From the NCBI GenBank assembly GCA_946800325.1, contig OX326961.1:47145415-47209414 (forward strand): a DNA stretch of 64,000 bases. The letters run 5' to 3'. The DNA comes from Luzula sylvatica. Its lineage: Eukaryota; Streptophyta; Magnoliopsida; Poales; Juncaceae. The notes beneath the pieces are model-generated. The model saw only the letters and a program-made list of their open reading frames with translations, was not told the DNA's origin and ran no database searches. The first letter of the stretch is position 1; every line of letters begins with the position of its first letter. A program made the position numbers and the translations under genes. This document shows, piece by piece, positions 36,191-45,730 of this stretch.

Positions 36191-37354
36191 GTTTCTGCTG
36201 AGTTATTCTCTGAATGGTGAGTCCAGTACATGAGCAAATGGAGATCATCGAGAGGTTGTTATACTCAGTTCTGATTGGTTGAAATAACTTGATCCTGATT
36301 GGTTGACGGGATTGGAATTGAGGGATTTTATGTGGAGTTCTTGTATAGTTGATCGTGTAGCTTCATGTATTGAGAATGGAATGAGAGTGAGTAGAGTGGG
36401 TTACAAGATCTCCTTGCCACAGTCAATCAGAACACCCCTTTACTGTTTGAAAGGGCTGACTGGTCTGTAATGAGTCACTTATGTGACCCTGTATGGTCAT
36501 GGGTGTAGTGGGTCTTGGATATGGGTCGTCCGGATTTGGTGTACTGATTCGTTTGTAACTTTTCGTGTAACGAGTCAGGTTTGTGTAGGTTTGTGACCCG
36601 TTTGAGTAAATCCTTCGTATCTTTCTCGTCCTTCCACCAATGGGTACGATCTTTGTATCGAATTTTCTCGTTTCGATGAGAATTACCATGGGGTTCGTTT
36701 CTAGAGTTTTGGTCTTTTTTACCTGCAATAAACACAAAAATTACCATTAAAGTATTTTCCTCAAGAATTATTAAATATGAAGCTTATAGCAAGGTTTTGT
36801 GTTTATATATTATTTAATTTCCTTGTTTTAAACCCTAAAAATACATGTAATTATGCTCATAACAATCACCATGAGCATAGAAATGAAGCACAAAGAAAAA
36901 TGCATGTATAGGTTTTATTGAAATTGTAGTCATCGATCTCAAATCTCAATTTCCACAAGAAAAGCTCTTCACTCTTATTTCGTCATATTCACTAATATCG
37001 AAAGAACCGTGTTTAGTTCTATTAGAATCTATTTTCAATAAAATTTCACAAATTCAAGACACCACATTTCAAATCCTTTCACACCACCAATTACAAGGAT
37101 TATCTTGAAAAAGCATTAGTAAAAAAAACCCTCGTATCGTTTTGCAAAAATTATTTCCTTAGTGTAAATTGTCACTTTTAAAATCGTTCGGTACGTGAGT
37201 ACTTGGTTCATCTTTGATCTCAACTAAATTTCCCCAAATGACGCTCGCTTTTAATTTTTAGTTTATTCTTTTCTTTTCTTCTTTTGATCTTTTGAGTGGT
37301 CACTCTTTTACTTGTAAAAACTCTTTTTTCATTCTTTGTTTAGTCGTGCTTAAA

Positions 37355-37612
37355 TGATCCCCATGTGGTTCTTTAGCCGACCAATGATTACGGTTCGACC
37401 AAGATCGCTTAATCAAACCCCATGGATCCGTGTGATCTTTTGCTGACCAATGATTACGGTTCGACCAAGACCGCTTAATCAACCATAGAAAACTTTTTCG
37501 CACGACAAATAGTTACGGTTCGACCATGACCGGCTACTTTGGTTTTTCATAGATCCATGCAACCCTTTACCGACCAATGATTACGGTTCGACCATGACCG
37601 CTTAATTAAGCC
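37355..37612. repeat. Four-copy repeat of GACCAATGATTACGGTTCGA
   Basis: TACGGTTCGA occurs at 37,390, 37,455, 37,514 and 37,582. Each copy has GACCAATGATT before it (third copy GACAAATAGT) and CCAAGACCGCTTAATCAA-type sequence after it. Spacing is 59-68 bp. It lies in the presumed LTR. Confidence 0.8.
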
Positions 37613-38097
37613 TTGAGCGCAATTTAGTTCCCGTTAGTTTAAATTCAAATACCCATGAACGATTGGATCCCATAAGTGCAATTATTTTCAAATTTTAAAT
37701 TTAAGCAAAACTTACTAAAGTTGATTGAAACAAAGCTTTTAAAAATTCCGAGTAAAATATGGGTTTTAGTTTCGAAAATGGTGTGTCACGTGAATCGAGA
37801 ATCGATCAAATTGTCAAAAACATATAATTTAGTGAACTCATTGATTAGGGTTTGAATCCCCAAAAGAATCTCTTCAAAATCTCAATCAATTCTTAAAATA
37901 TGTTGTGAAAATTTCAAATTCGAGAGTAGAAATATGATAGTTTTAGTGAGAATTTTGAAAATCGATGCATTATTCAATTCGGTGGAGAAAAATCTTTTAC
38001 ATGCATAAAACAATTGGCTAAATATTGATGCTCAAAATTTAAAAATAATCTTAAAATCCTATCAAAATCCATTAAAAGAGAAAATTTCCAGAGAGCA

Positions 38098-38345
38098 TTT
38101 CGTTATAACGCAGGTTGAGGTCCGTTACAACGGACGTGAGGTCCGTTGCAACGGAACTTCCTGCGTAGTAACGGAGCCCTAGTCTTTGCTTTTCATTTGA
38201 AATTTTTGTACATGTCCGTTGCAACACACTGGATATTCCATTATAACGAACATTGTTCGTTGTGACTATCGTTCTAGTGCGTTGTAACGGACAACTAGCC
38301 GTAGGTAGAAATTTGAAGTTTTAAGATGGTCCGTTGCAACGGACA
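38098..38345 (-). repeat. Third TCCGTTRYAACGGA array
   Basis: Nine exact or degenerate copies occur here, with exact ones near 38,130, 38,151 and 38,329. The inner edge (AAATTTCCAGAGAGCATTTC before GTTATAACG) matches the edge of the right arm at 31,733-31,755. The two are therefore homologous and in the same orientation. Confidence 0.82.
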
Positions 38346-38880
38346 TGTCTCTGAAAAGAAAAAAAATTATTTAATCAAATGTCATGTATATACTCTCCAT
38401 ACTTATTTTCAAGCTTGTCCTCTAGCGTTAGTATATATATGTGATTATGCTAGTATATTTTACGATAAAATTAAAAAATTATGTACTACCATCATCTCAA
38501 AAAAAATTGAAAAAATTTAATTCTTTTGTTAACTCTAATTAGGATTCTTTTGTTTTTCTATTTGTGTAGGATTCAATTGGTTTTTGGGCCATGTAATGTT
38601 AAGAAAAATGTAATTTCTTCTCCCTTTTTATTATATAGAGGTTAATAATTCAAAAAAAAAAATGAAATACAAGGAGCAAGCATGGGAGTACCCAAAAAAA
38701 ATCCGTAAAACAATATTCCCTGTATTGTGGACATAAAATACAACAACACACTTTAAAAACAAACACTAGCTTTTAGACATATCCACTATTTCAAAATACA
38801 TATATTAAAATCCCTCAAATCAATCATTCCCATTATGGGAACCAATCTTCAGTTAGTAACCATCTTGGCCACACTTCTTT
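38346..38880. other. AT-rich spacer, no feature seen
   Basis: Low-complexity A- and T-rich sequence without a supported gene, tandem repeat or element ends. The 64-codon frame at 38,326-38,520 is not gene-like. Confidence 0.5.
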
Positions 38881-38888
38881 CTTCTAAT

Positions 38889-39757
38889 TAGGGATGTCAA
38901 CGGGGCGGGGCGGGTCGGGTTCGGGTAAGTCTTCCCCATATCCGAACCCGAAATTTCGGATATTATCCGAACCCGAACTCAAAATACCCGCGGGTAAAAA
39001 TCTGTATCCGAACCCGAACCCGCGGGTAAATTTCTACCCGCGGGTATTACCCGTTATCCGAAAATCCGCGACCTCTCTCTTCTTTCTCTCTTCTCTCTCT
39101 TTCCGCGACTCTCTTCTTTCTCTCTTCTCTGTCTCTTTCCGCGAGCTTTGCTCTCTCTTTTCCGCGACTCTCGACGGCGACGGCCGACGCGACCCTCTAC
39201 TCTCGACCGCGACGCGACTGGCGACTCTCGACCGATTGGGGTGGCCGACGCGATTGGCGATTAGGGTTTCTTCGACAGTTCGACCGCGATTGGCGACTAG
39301 GACTCTCGACCGTGACTGCGATTGGTTAGGGTTTCTTCGACTGGGGTTTCTTCGACAGTTAGGATTGCTGGATTGGCGAGTGATGTGAAGTGTGAAGTGT
39401 GACTGCGATTGGCGAGTGTTGTGACTGCAATTGCGATTAGGGTTTCTTCGACAGTTCAACTGGCAGCTGCGAGTCTGCGATTGACGATTAGGATTGCTGG
39501 ATTAGGACTGCGATTAGGAGAAATCTCTACTGCGATTGGCGACTTAGGGTTTGGATATGTAAATTTAGTTTCGGATAATTTTCGGGTAATTTTCGGGTAC
39601 GGGTACGGGTTCGGGTTACCCGCGGGACGGGTAGTACTCCGTCCGAACCCGGACCGGGTATTTTGTTTTCGGGTAATAGCCGACCCGCGGGTATTTTTTT
39701 TCGGGTAATACCCGCCCCGTTCGGGTTCGGATCTTTCCCGACCCATTGACATCCCTA
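38889..39757. mobile_element. hAT-like non-autonomous element, 869 bp
   Basis: A perfect 8-bp target duplication CTTCTAAT lies at 38,881-38,888 and 39,758-39,765. Terminal inverted repeats begin TAGGGATGTCAA on both sides. Subterminal regions are dense in CGGGT/ACCCG units (for example ACCCGCGGGTAA). The middle holds pyrimidine-rich blocks and three to four copies of GCGATTAGGGTTTCTTCGAC, which look like captured 5'-leader sequence. Frames of 98-164 codons here follow the repeats and have no protein motif. Confidence 0.92.
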
Positions 39758-39808
39758 CTTCTAATTGCTATTTGAGCTTGTTACGGGCGTGTCTTCTAAC
39801 TCTAGTTG

Positions 39809-39985
39809 TGAGCAAGGACGGAACTGTGTGTGGGGGGGGGGGCTTAAGTCCCCTCCGTGAATTTACACAAATGTATATATAGAAAAAATTATATATGCTA
39901 TTATAATGTATAGGTGAAAAATTGTATTGAATTACTCGTTGTCGGCCCCTCCTTATCATTCCGTCCTGGTTCCGTCCCTGGCCGT
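39809..39985. mobile_element. Probable small MITE
   Basis: AAGGACGGAAC at about 39,814 is inverted as GTTCCGTCCCT at about 39,969. Inside lie a run of ten or more G residues (39,833 on) and GCTTAAGTCCCCTCC, partly mirrored by GGCCCCTCC on the far side. A GTGAG sequence lies just outside both ends, but a clean duplication could not be fixed. Confidence 0.4.
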
Positions 39986-40573
39986 GAGAGTGTATTTAAA
40001 ATATAGTTCTAAAATTTTACTGTATGCTTTCCTTTCTAATTAGGGCTAATTGATGCATTATTTATGGTGTTGCTAATTACTGTATAAGACGGGGCACCAT
40101 TATCAAAAAAATAAACTTGCTGCTGTGATTCAACTCCAAAATTTGTACTCGGGACCTGTTCGGGAGAGCATAAGACGGAATAGAAGATTAACTTGTTTAT
40201 TCCACTCTATTCCATCCGAACAAAAATGAAATAGCATGGATTAAACTGATGGAAAATGATTTATCTTTATTTCATATTTAAGATGGAATAGACCAATTCC
40301 ATGGAATAGATAAAATTTTCGGACAACAATGCCCTTGGCTATTCCACACGATGATTCCATGGTAATATAAAACCCATTTCTCTCTCTTGTTTTTGTTGCT
40401 GCTCCTGCACAAAAATTGAAAAAATGACTTCCCTCCTAGCTCTCTCTCCGGCAAGACTCTTGACGATCTGCAAACTTTTTCACTTATCTGATGGCTGGAG
40501 GATATTAATCTCTTATTTTCTCGTTATAAAAAGACAAATTTCTCCATCTTAGTGATTCTTAACTTTATACACT

Positions 40574-40576
40574 GAG

Positions 40577-40630
<54 letters not shown>
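40574..40630. repeat. (GA)n microsatellite
   Basis: About 27 GA units with one interruption near the start (GAGAGCGAGAG). Just downstream, ATGGCCGAAGAAGG starts a very short frame closed by TAG. Confidence 0.97.
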
Positions 40631-40633
<3 letters not shown>

Positions 40634-40706
40634 TGGCCGAAGAAGGAAGATAGGCAGTGTGGGTGACGGACGGGAGGAAGCGGCTTCATCAGATCGTGGC
40701 TCTACC

Positions 40707-41954
40707 TAGTGTGTTGCTCCCGGGTCGGGTCGGGTCCCTAGCACACACGGGTTGCACGGGCACGGGTTTAGACGGGCACGGGTGCACGGGTTTGGACGGG
40801 TTTCGACGGGCGGGTTTGGACGGGTGCATTTGGAGGGACGGGGAAAACCCGCCCTTAGACCCGGCGGGCGAGACGGGTCCCGGGCGGGACGGGCGGGTTG
40901 ACGGGCGGAATAAATTGAAATATTCAAAAAAATAAATTTTAAAAATGTGAATAAAAATATAAAAATATTTGGTTAACAATTTTTATTCGAAATAAAAATA
41001 TGCAACTAATTTTTTACAAGAAAAAAAATTTCAATATGAAAAAAACTTGAAAAAAAATTACTCTCCTCCTTTTTTGGGACAAGTAGGTGTAGGATAATTG
41101 GGATTTTGTGGATAATTGCTTGTGTCACCGAAAAGAGCATCGCTTAATCGTCGTCCAATTTCTTCGTTGTTTGAATCAAACGTGTTTTGAGGGTTGTTGT
41201 TAGATGGAGATGCCATTTTTCACTACAAAAAATATTATTCCAAGAAAGTTATACAAACAATTTTAGTTAACATTTTTTAATTACAAAATGTAAGCATATA
41301 ACTATTTTTCTCCTAATAAATAAAAATCCGAATAAAAAAAATCTATAAAAATCCAAAAATAAAATTACATTAAGAAAAATAAATAATAAGATTGGAATTT
41401 CATACCTCAAATTTTTCCAAGCGATGTCGAATTTTTGAGATTTTTTTAGGATACCTCCAACAACTAAATATAACTAAATAACTAATATAACTATTTTTTT
41501 TGGATTTTTTTTATATAAACGAATTTAAATAAAATATAAAAAATATTTAGAGCTTTAGAATAATAGAATATGAGAGTTTGAGTGTAGAGAATATGAGAGA
41601 TTGATAGTTGGTTGTGTGAATTAGTGAATTGGAGGTAAGGAGATTTTATAGGGATACAAATTGGGGGGGATAGAGAAACTAGCCGTTGGTGAACAGTAAT
41701 TTTAACCGTTACACAGTAAAAGCTTTCAACGGGTCGGGCGGGTGCACGGGCGGGTCGGATTACACAGTAACGGGTTTGCCAAACGGACAGGTTTACACGG
41801 GTCTAGTGGTAACCATTGGTTGAAATCCTCCCTTGGACCCGTACCCGTTGACCCGCCGGATTTCAACCCGTTTGCCAAACGGGCGGGACGGACGGGTCAA
41901 AATCCCGGGCGGGTCGGGTCGGGCGGGACCCTAACGGGTTTTGACATAACACTA
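40707..41954. mobile_element. hAT-like element, deletion derivative, nested
   Basis: A perfect 8-bp duplication GCTCTACC lies at 40,699-40,706 and 41,955-41,962. The ends share TAGTGT. Subterminal regions carry dozens of GACGGG/CACGGG units on the left and their inverse on the right. A 52-codon minus-strand frame resembling the start of a BED-type hAT transposase survives in the middle. The rest of the transposase is gone, so it could move only with help in trans. The open frames at 40,657-40,979 and 41,742-42,227 read the GC-rich repeats and are spurious. Confidence 0.9.
41058..41216 (-). pseudogene. N-terminal remnant of a hAT transposase
   Basis: The minus-strand frame starts MASPSNNNPQNTFDSNNEEI and ends PTPTCPKKGGE, 52 residues then TAA. 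It is Asn/Pro/Ser-rich, like the disordered N-terminus that precedes the BED zinc finger in plant hAT transposases. The clean ATG, normal codon look and location midway in a hAT-like element support this. The BED finger, catalytic core and dimerisation domain are absent, so it is a fragment. I rely on general family resemblance; a database search would settle it. Confidence 0.6.
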
Positions 41955-42626
41955 GCTCTACCAGCTAATTCTCTGGCGCAACTAGTATGTTCATGTCACC
42001 GTAAAAAATTGGTATGTTTACCTCTCTACCGAAACTTCTTGCCCAAATATCATGAAATTAAATGCGTGACTACTATTAACTTCTTAATTGTACTCCTTCT
42101 AACTTGTAAGATTGTAATTCGTAAATGCACTCCAATTTTGAAAATTAGTATAGCACTCCCAACTTTCCATTGTTATATTACCATGAAATTGAATTCGATA
42201 CAACTCTTCTTTTATTCAAACTATTGAATTTAATTAGTTTGATTGAAAGATTCAGACAAAAAAATTATTATTAGTATTATTCTAACTAGGAAAAAAAAAT
42301 TAAATTATACAATAAGGACATTTTAGTAATTAAAACCATTCATTCCTTTTAAAATTACATTCTTATTCCATCAGATTTGTCGAAAAATATTGGAATAAAA
42401 TAATTTAGTTGGCTATTTTCTATTCCTCCTTTCCTTTATTCCACCTCTTCTCGAACAGGCCCAAATAGAAAAGGTTTCGTGCAAAATTCTGAAATAAGTT
42501 CATTTATCCATTAAAATAAATTTAGTGCTGTAATTTAACTCCAAACCCACAAAATCAAGAGACGAAGCTGATGTCAACACCCAATTTACCGAGTTTATCA
42601 GCCTTCTTACCAAACATTATTCATCA

Positions 42627-42728
42627 GTAAAAGGATAGTTAAAACCTCGGATCGAAATCAAAATATAGATGTAAAAAAGAGTAAAAGGATAGATAAAACC
42701 TCGGATCGAAATCAAAATAAAGATGTAC
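42627..42728. repeat. Direct 54-bp repeat, two copies
   Basis: GTAAAAGGATAG(T/A)TAAAACC and the following bases to AAATCAAAATA are repeated at 42,627 and 42,681. Only a few bases differ, so the duplication is recent. Confidence 0.9.
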
Positions 42729-42749
42729 ATAAGAATTTTTTTAATCAAA

Positions 42750-42842
42750 TTTCTCAGAAGTATCTGTGCGATGTCATTTAATTCTGCTTCAATCAGGGGG
42801 TTCTCCCTTTTTACAGGGTCCTGGATCCACAGAACCTCCATT
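42750..42842 (-). other. Possible coding exon, not recognised
   Basis: On the minus strand CCTGTAG is followed at 42,841 by ATG and a frame reading MEVLWIQDPVKREN and then IEAELNDIAQILL, which has ordinary protein composition before it becomes AT-rich. It would be exon 2 of the gene whose promoter is proposed at 43,490-43,680. The plus strand also offers a mini-exon (TTTTTACAG, then CTACAGGTTATC) over the same bases, so strand is uncertain. No known family recognised. Confidence 0.22.
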
Positions 42843-43407
42843 CTACAGGTTATCCTCACAGAAAATCATGTTCAAATTAATATGATAAAAATTTTAAAAA
42901 TGGAATCAAATGAACAAACTGTGCTCAGAATTCGAATAGCTTTATCGATCACTTACAATCAGAAGCAGAACTGGCGTATTAAGCTATATACTTGTATCCT
43001 CATGGCAAAAAACAAAACAGAATTGATGATTACAAAAATAAAAAAAATTGCAATTGCGGTTCAGATCAAGAAATTCAACCATATTTTTTATACTTCATAG
43101 ATCAACTCAGAAGCGCGGATAAATCCATTTTATCCTCATATCCGCAATGCAAGAATGCAAATTAAACAAAATTTTATAGAAAAATAGTATGATAAACAAA
43201 TTTCGACATTACTTGACACAAATCACACAAGCTCTGTTTCATAAGAAACGAAATTCGTGATCTGTAACACTGAATGGCGAAATGAATCTAGCACAGGCAT
43301 TGGGGCTTTCTTCTTCAACTTTATTTCTCAGAGAAGCCCGGGGTAGCACCGTGCAAACAAACCGTATTCCAAAACAGAAAAATAAATCGAAAATGCAAGA
43401 CGCTTAC

Positions 43408-43480
43408 TGAAACCACAAAGAGAGGCGGCGGAGGAGGAGGAGTAAGAAGAAGAAGAAGAAGACACTGATGATTGATGGCC
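43408..43480 (-). other. Possible 5' untranslated exon
   Basis: Downstream of the minus-strand TATA box lies a (CTT)n and (CTC)n-rich leader. It ends at TTTCA, then GTAAGCG, a good splice donor at 43,407. This is the layout of a housekeeping-gene leader exon. Confidence 0.35.
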
Positions 43481-43489
43481 GTGGCGGCG

Positions 43490-43680
43490 AGCTTATAAAA
43501 GAAAAGAAGAAACCCTAGTTTTGGTCGCGGTTTGATCCAACGGCTGAGATAGAGGCGGCGGTGAGTGTTAGGGAAGGCAGAGCGGAGACGATCACAAAGC
43601 CCGAAAATACAGGGCTCTTAGAAGGGCCTAATAAACTACAAGACCCAACCATGGGCCAGAAAAGCTTTTTATTATGCCCA
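43490..43680 (-). promoter_or_regulatory. Candidate housekeeping promoter with telo-box and site II motifs
   Basis: The minus strand carries, from upstream to downstream, TGGGCA (43,675-43,680), GGCCCA (43,652-43,657), a telo-box (complement of AAACCCTAG, 43,510-43,518) and TTTATAAG (43,493-43,500). Site II plus telo-box is typical of plant ribosomal-protein and other translation or cell-cycle genes. The gene body downstream could not be confirmed. It may be a truncated gene or only a promoter left behind. Confidence 0.45.
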
Positions 43681-43739
43681 TTTAGAAAGCATGGAGGATT
43701 ATTTGGTTGAATGAAACATACTTCATTCATTTTCTCAAA

Positions 43740-44516
43740 TACATTGATTAGATTTAGGAAGACTAATTAAACATATTTTTGTTGTATGATTTACAGCAAC
43801 ATATTGATCATGCGTTAGATATTATATTCACATTATAAAATTAATTTTAATTTATTTCAATCCTAATTTTACACCGGATCAATATCTATTTCATATCACT
43901 TGCTCGGCTCATGATTGATGATGTTTTGACTTGTCAAAATCGGGAGAACAAATCGATTATCTGATTTGGACCGATTGGGTTTCTTAAGTTTTAGTATATC
44001 ATTTATGATTTTTAAGTTGTAATTTTTATGTAGTTTAGTTGATTTTTTTTTATCAGTTTTTGTTCGTTTGAATGTATTTTAAATTTTAAATTTATATGCT
44101 GTTAAATTTTGGTTGTTATTAATGTTGTACTTCGGACTCATTTAAAATTTTACAGTATAAATATCAATTTTACTATTATGTATGTTTAATTTAAAAAAAT
44201 TTAAAAAACGACATTTCTCCAATTTTATTTCGATAAATTGTTCAACTCGATATTAGATACCTCATCGATCTAGAAGCGGTGTGTAATTTCTATAACACTG
44301 ATTAGGACCCACGACTACGAGTCGATTAATTTTACTCTTTATAGTGATTTTAGAGTTTAGGATTCACATTGGGATTTTTCTCAATTTCGTGACATTAATT
44401 CGGTATATTTTGTATGAAAAAACAAACGGTCACGTGTCTTCTTAGGGTGAATCCCGACAATCGGAATGATGAACCATGAAGTGTACAATCGTTTCTCTTT
44501 GGTAAAATAGGAGTAT
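43740..44516. other. AT-rich intergenic stretch, nothing supported
   Basis: Intergenic sequence with no coding frame, clear repeat or terminal inverted repeats that I could identify. Confidence 0.5.
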
Positions 44517-44525
44517 TAGAATATT

Positions 44526-44786
44526 GGGGAGTTCTATCATACACCCTTTTACAAGGGTATTTTGGGTATTTTAGCAATTAATTATATTTGTAAAAGGGTG
44601 TATCATAAAATTTATCTTTTATGGAGATTTTGGTTTAAATGAACAGCAAAAAATTCCAATTTAGTTAAACATTAATTGATAAATATATTTGATATATTAC
44701 CTTAAATATTCATAAATGGATAATTACTCCAAATACCCTTGAAAATTGGTGTATGATAAGGAAAATGGTGTATGATAGAAGCCCCC
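44526..44786. mobile_element. MITE with 9-bp target duplication, 261 bp
   Basis: A perfect duplication TAGAATATT lies at 44,517-44,525 and 44,787-44,795. Terminal inverted repeats are GGGGAGTTCTATCATACACC and GGGGGCTTCTATCATACACC (18 of 20 matching). The motif GTGTATGAT recurs subterminally. The 9-bp duplication fits a Mutator-type element. No coding capacity. Confidence 0.88.
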
Positions 44787-45118
44787 TAGAATATTATAAC
44801 GGTTCTAAAAGCTCGAACAATAACTTAGTCTGATAATTTTGTTAAAAAACATGCAATTAATTTTTCTACTTTTCATTTCATTTTCTTTTTTTTTGAGTAG
44901 TGATGGATACTTTTATTCAGAAAACTAGATGACATGATATGATTATTAAATTTAAATTTAAATATTTTAATTGATGGTTTGATAATCTATTATGGATTGA
45001 GTATTTTTAATATATGATTTTGACAATCAATTAACGTGTTAAAATTAAATTGTTAAATTATAATCACGTTATCAAACTTTATGAGAAGATTTTGGAGAGT
45101 ATTTCAGCATTTTCCTTT

Positions 45119-45159
45119 TGTGTGTGTGTGTGTGTGTGTGCGCGTGCGTGCGCGCGCGT
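45119..45159. repeat. (TG)n followed by (CG)n tract
   Basis: About eleven TG units run into CGCGTGCGTGCGCGCGCG. That gives 40 bp of strict purine-pyrimidine alternation, a classic left-handed DNA candidate. Confidence 0.96.
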
Positions 45160-45164
45160 CACTT

Positions 45165-45294
45165 AACACCTTCAAATTTAACATCTTAATTCATGGTTTA
45201 ATATTTTAATTATATGTTCAATTATAAGATAATACAATTAAACTACAAATTAAGATGTTAAACCATGAATTAAATTGTTAAATTTGAAGGTGTC
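45165..45294. mobile_element. Foldback MITE
   Basis: Arms 45,165-45,201 and 45,258-45,294 are near-perfect inverted copies (AACACCTTCAAATTTAACAT against its complement). The flank GACACATCAAGAATGTGAGG places it with the related elements at 45,429 and 62,202. The outer ends are blurred by the TG/CG tract. Confidence 0.7.
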
Positions 45295-45428
45295 AAATGT
45301 TATGATGACACATCAAGAATGTGAGGGGAGGATAACGGGTATTTGCATCATTGCTCTTCAATGATAACAAACAATTTTTATTTTTGTCCTTGTCTTACTT
45401 GATTACACATTAAATATTTATGTAAGAG

Positions 45429-45690
45429 GCCATATATCATGCCCCTCAAATTCTCCCACAATTCTCTCACAATAGTAATCCATGATTAATTCAATAATTA
45501 GTGTTTTGGATTAACGATTAATTTATAATTATGTATTTTTAATTATTTAGAATTAATCATCAATTGATATGGAGCTTAATTACAAATTAAAATTTTAATA
45601 ATTATGAATTAATCGTTGATCCACCACATTAATTATGAAATTAATTAGTGTGAGAAAATTTCAGGGGATATGAAGGGGCAAAGTATAATT
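45429..45690. mobile_element. Foldback MITE of the same group
   Basis: The left end CATATATCATGCCCCTCAAA and the inverted right end (TATACTTTGCCCCTTCATAT) match in part. The pairing continues inward as TTCTCTCACAATAGTAAT against TTTTCTCACACTAATTAAT, then AATTAATCGTTGATCC against its complement. No coding capacity. Confidence 0.65.
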
Positions 45691-45730
45691 TTCCTTTACG
45701 TAATAACAACATATCTTTCTGAATACTTTC

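Larger units (their letters stand above)
33909..38345 (-). mobile_element. Long 5' LTR (or LTR plus flank) of a Gypsy-type element
   Basis: The inner edge is secure because the primer site adjoins it. A TATA box on the minus strand at 35,259-35,266 supports U3/R structure. The outer edge is not secure: I place it at the end of the palindrome array near 38,345, since the same array lies 3' of gag at 31,749-32,057 in the same orientation, as a second LTR would. That would give an LTR above 4 kb including the 690-bp hAT-like insertion, long but known for Tat/Ogre-type elements. No matching terminus was found to the left. The 119-123 codon frames near 35,100-35,700 are spurious. Confidence 0.5.
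40151..42462. mobile_element. Foldback DNA element interrupted by a hAT-like insertion
   Basis: Outer inverted repeats are GGGACCTGTTCGGGAGAG (40,151) and, inverted, CTCTTCTCGAACAGGCCC (ends 42,462). Subterminal sequence on both sides is rich in GGAATAG and CTATTCC units. Without the nested element it would be about 1.05 kb. Ends resemble PIF/Harbinger-type MITEs, but no TTA or TAA duplication is present, so class is uncertain. Confidence 0.5.

Noticed and set aside
38894..39752. Open frames of 98-164 codons on both strands
   Set aside because: They lie fully inside a hAT-like element and follow its CGGGTA and CT-rich repeats. No protein family resemblance.
40657..42227. Gly/Arg- or Pro-rich frames such as 40,657-40,935 and 41,742-42,227
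   Set aside because: They read through GACGGG subterminal repeats of the nested hAT-like element and cross its ends.
40104..42530. AAATAAA...GCTGT.ATT.AACTCCAAA near 40,108 and 42,517 as a target duplication of the foldback element
   Set aside because: The two copies are diverged and not adjacent to the element ends, so they cannot be its duplication. They may be part of unrelated repeats.
43510..43518. AAACCCTAG as interstitial telomere sequence
   Set aside because: A single unit in promoter context; no tandem TTTAGGG array.
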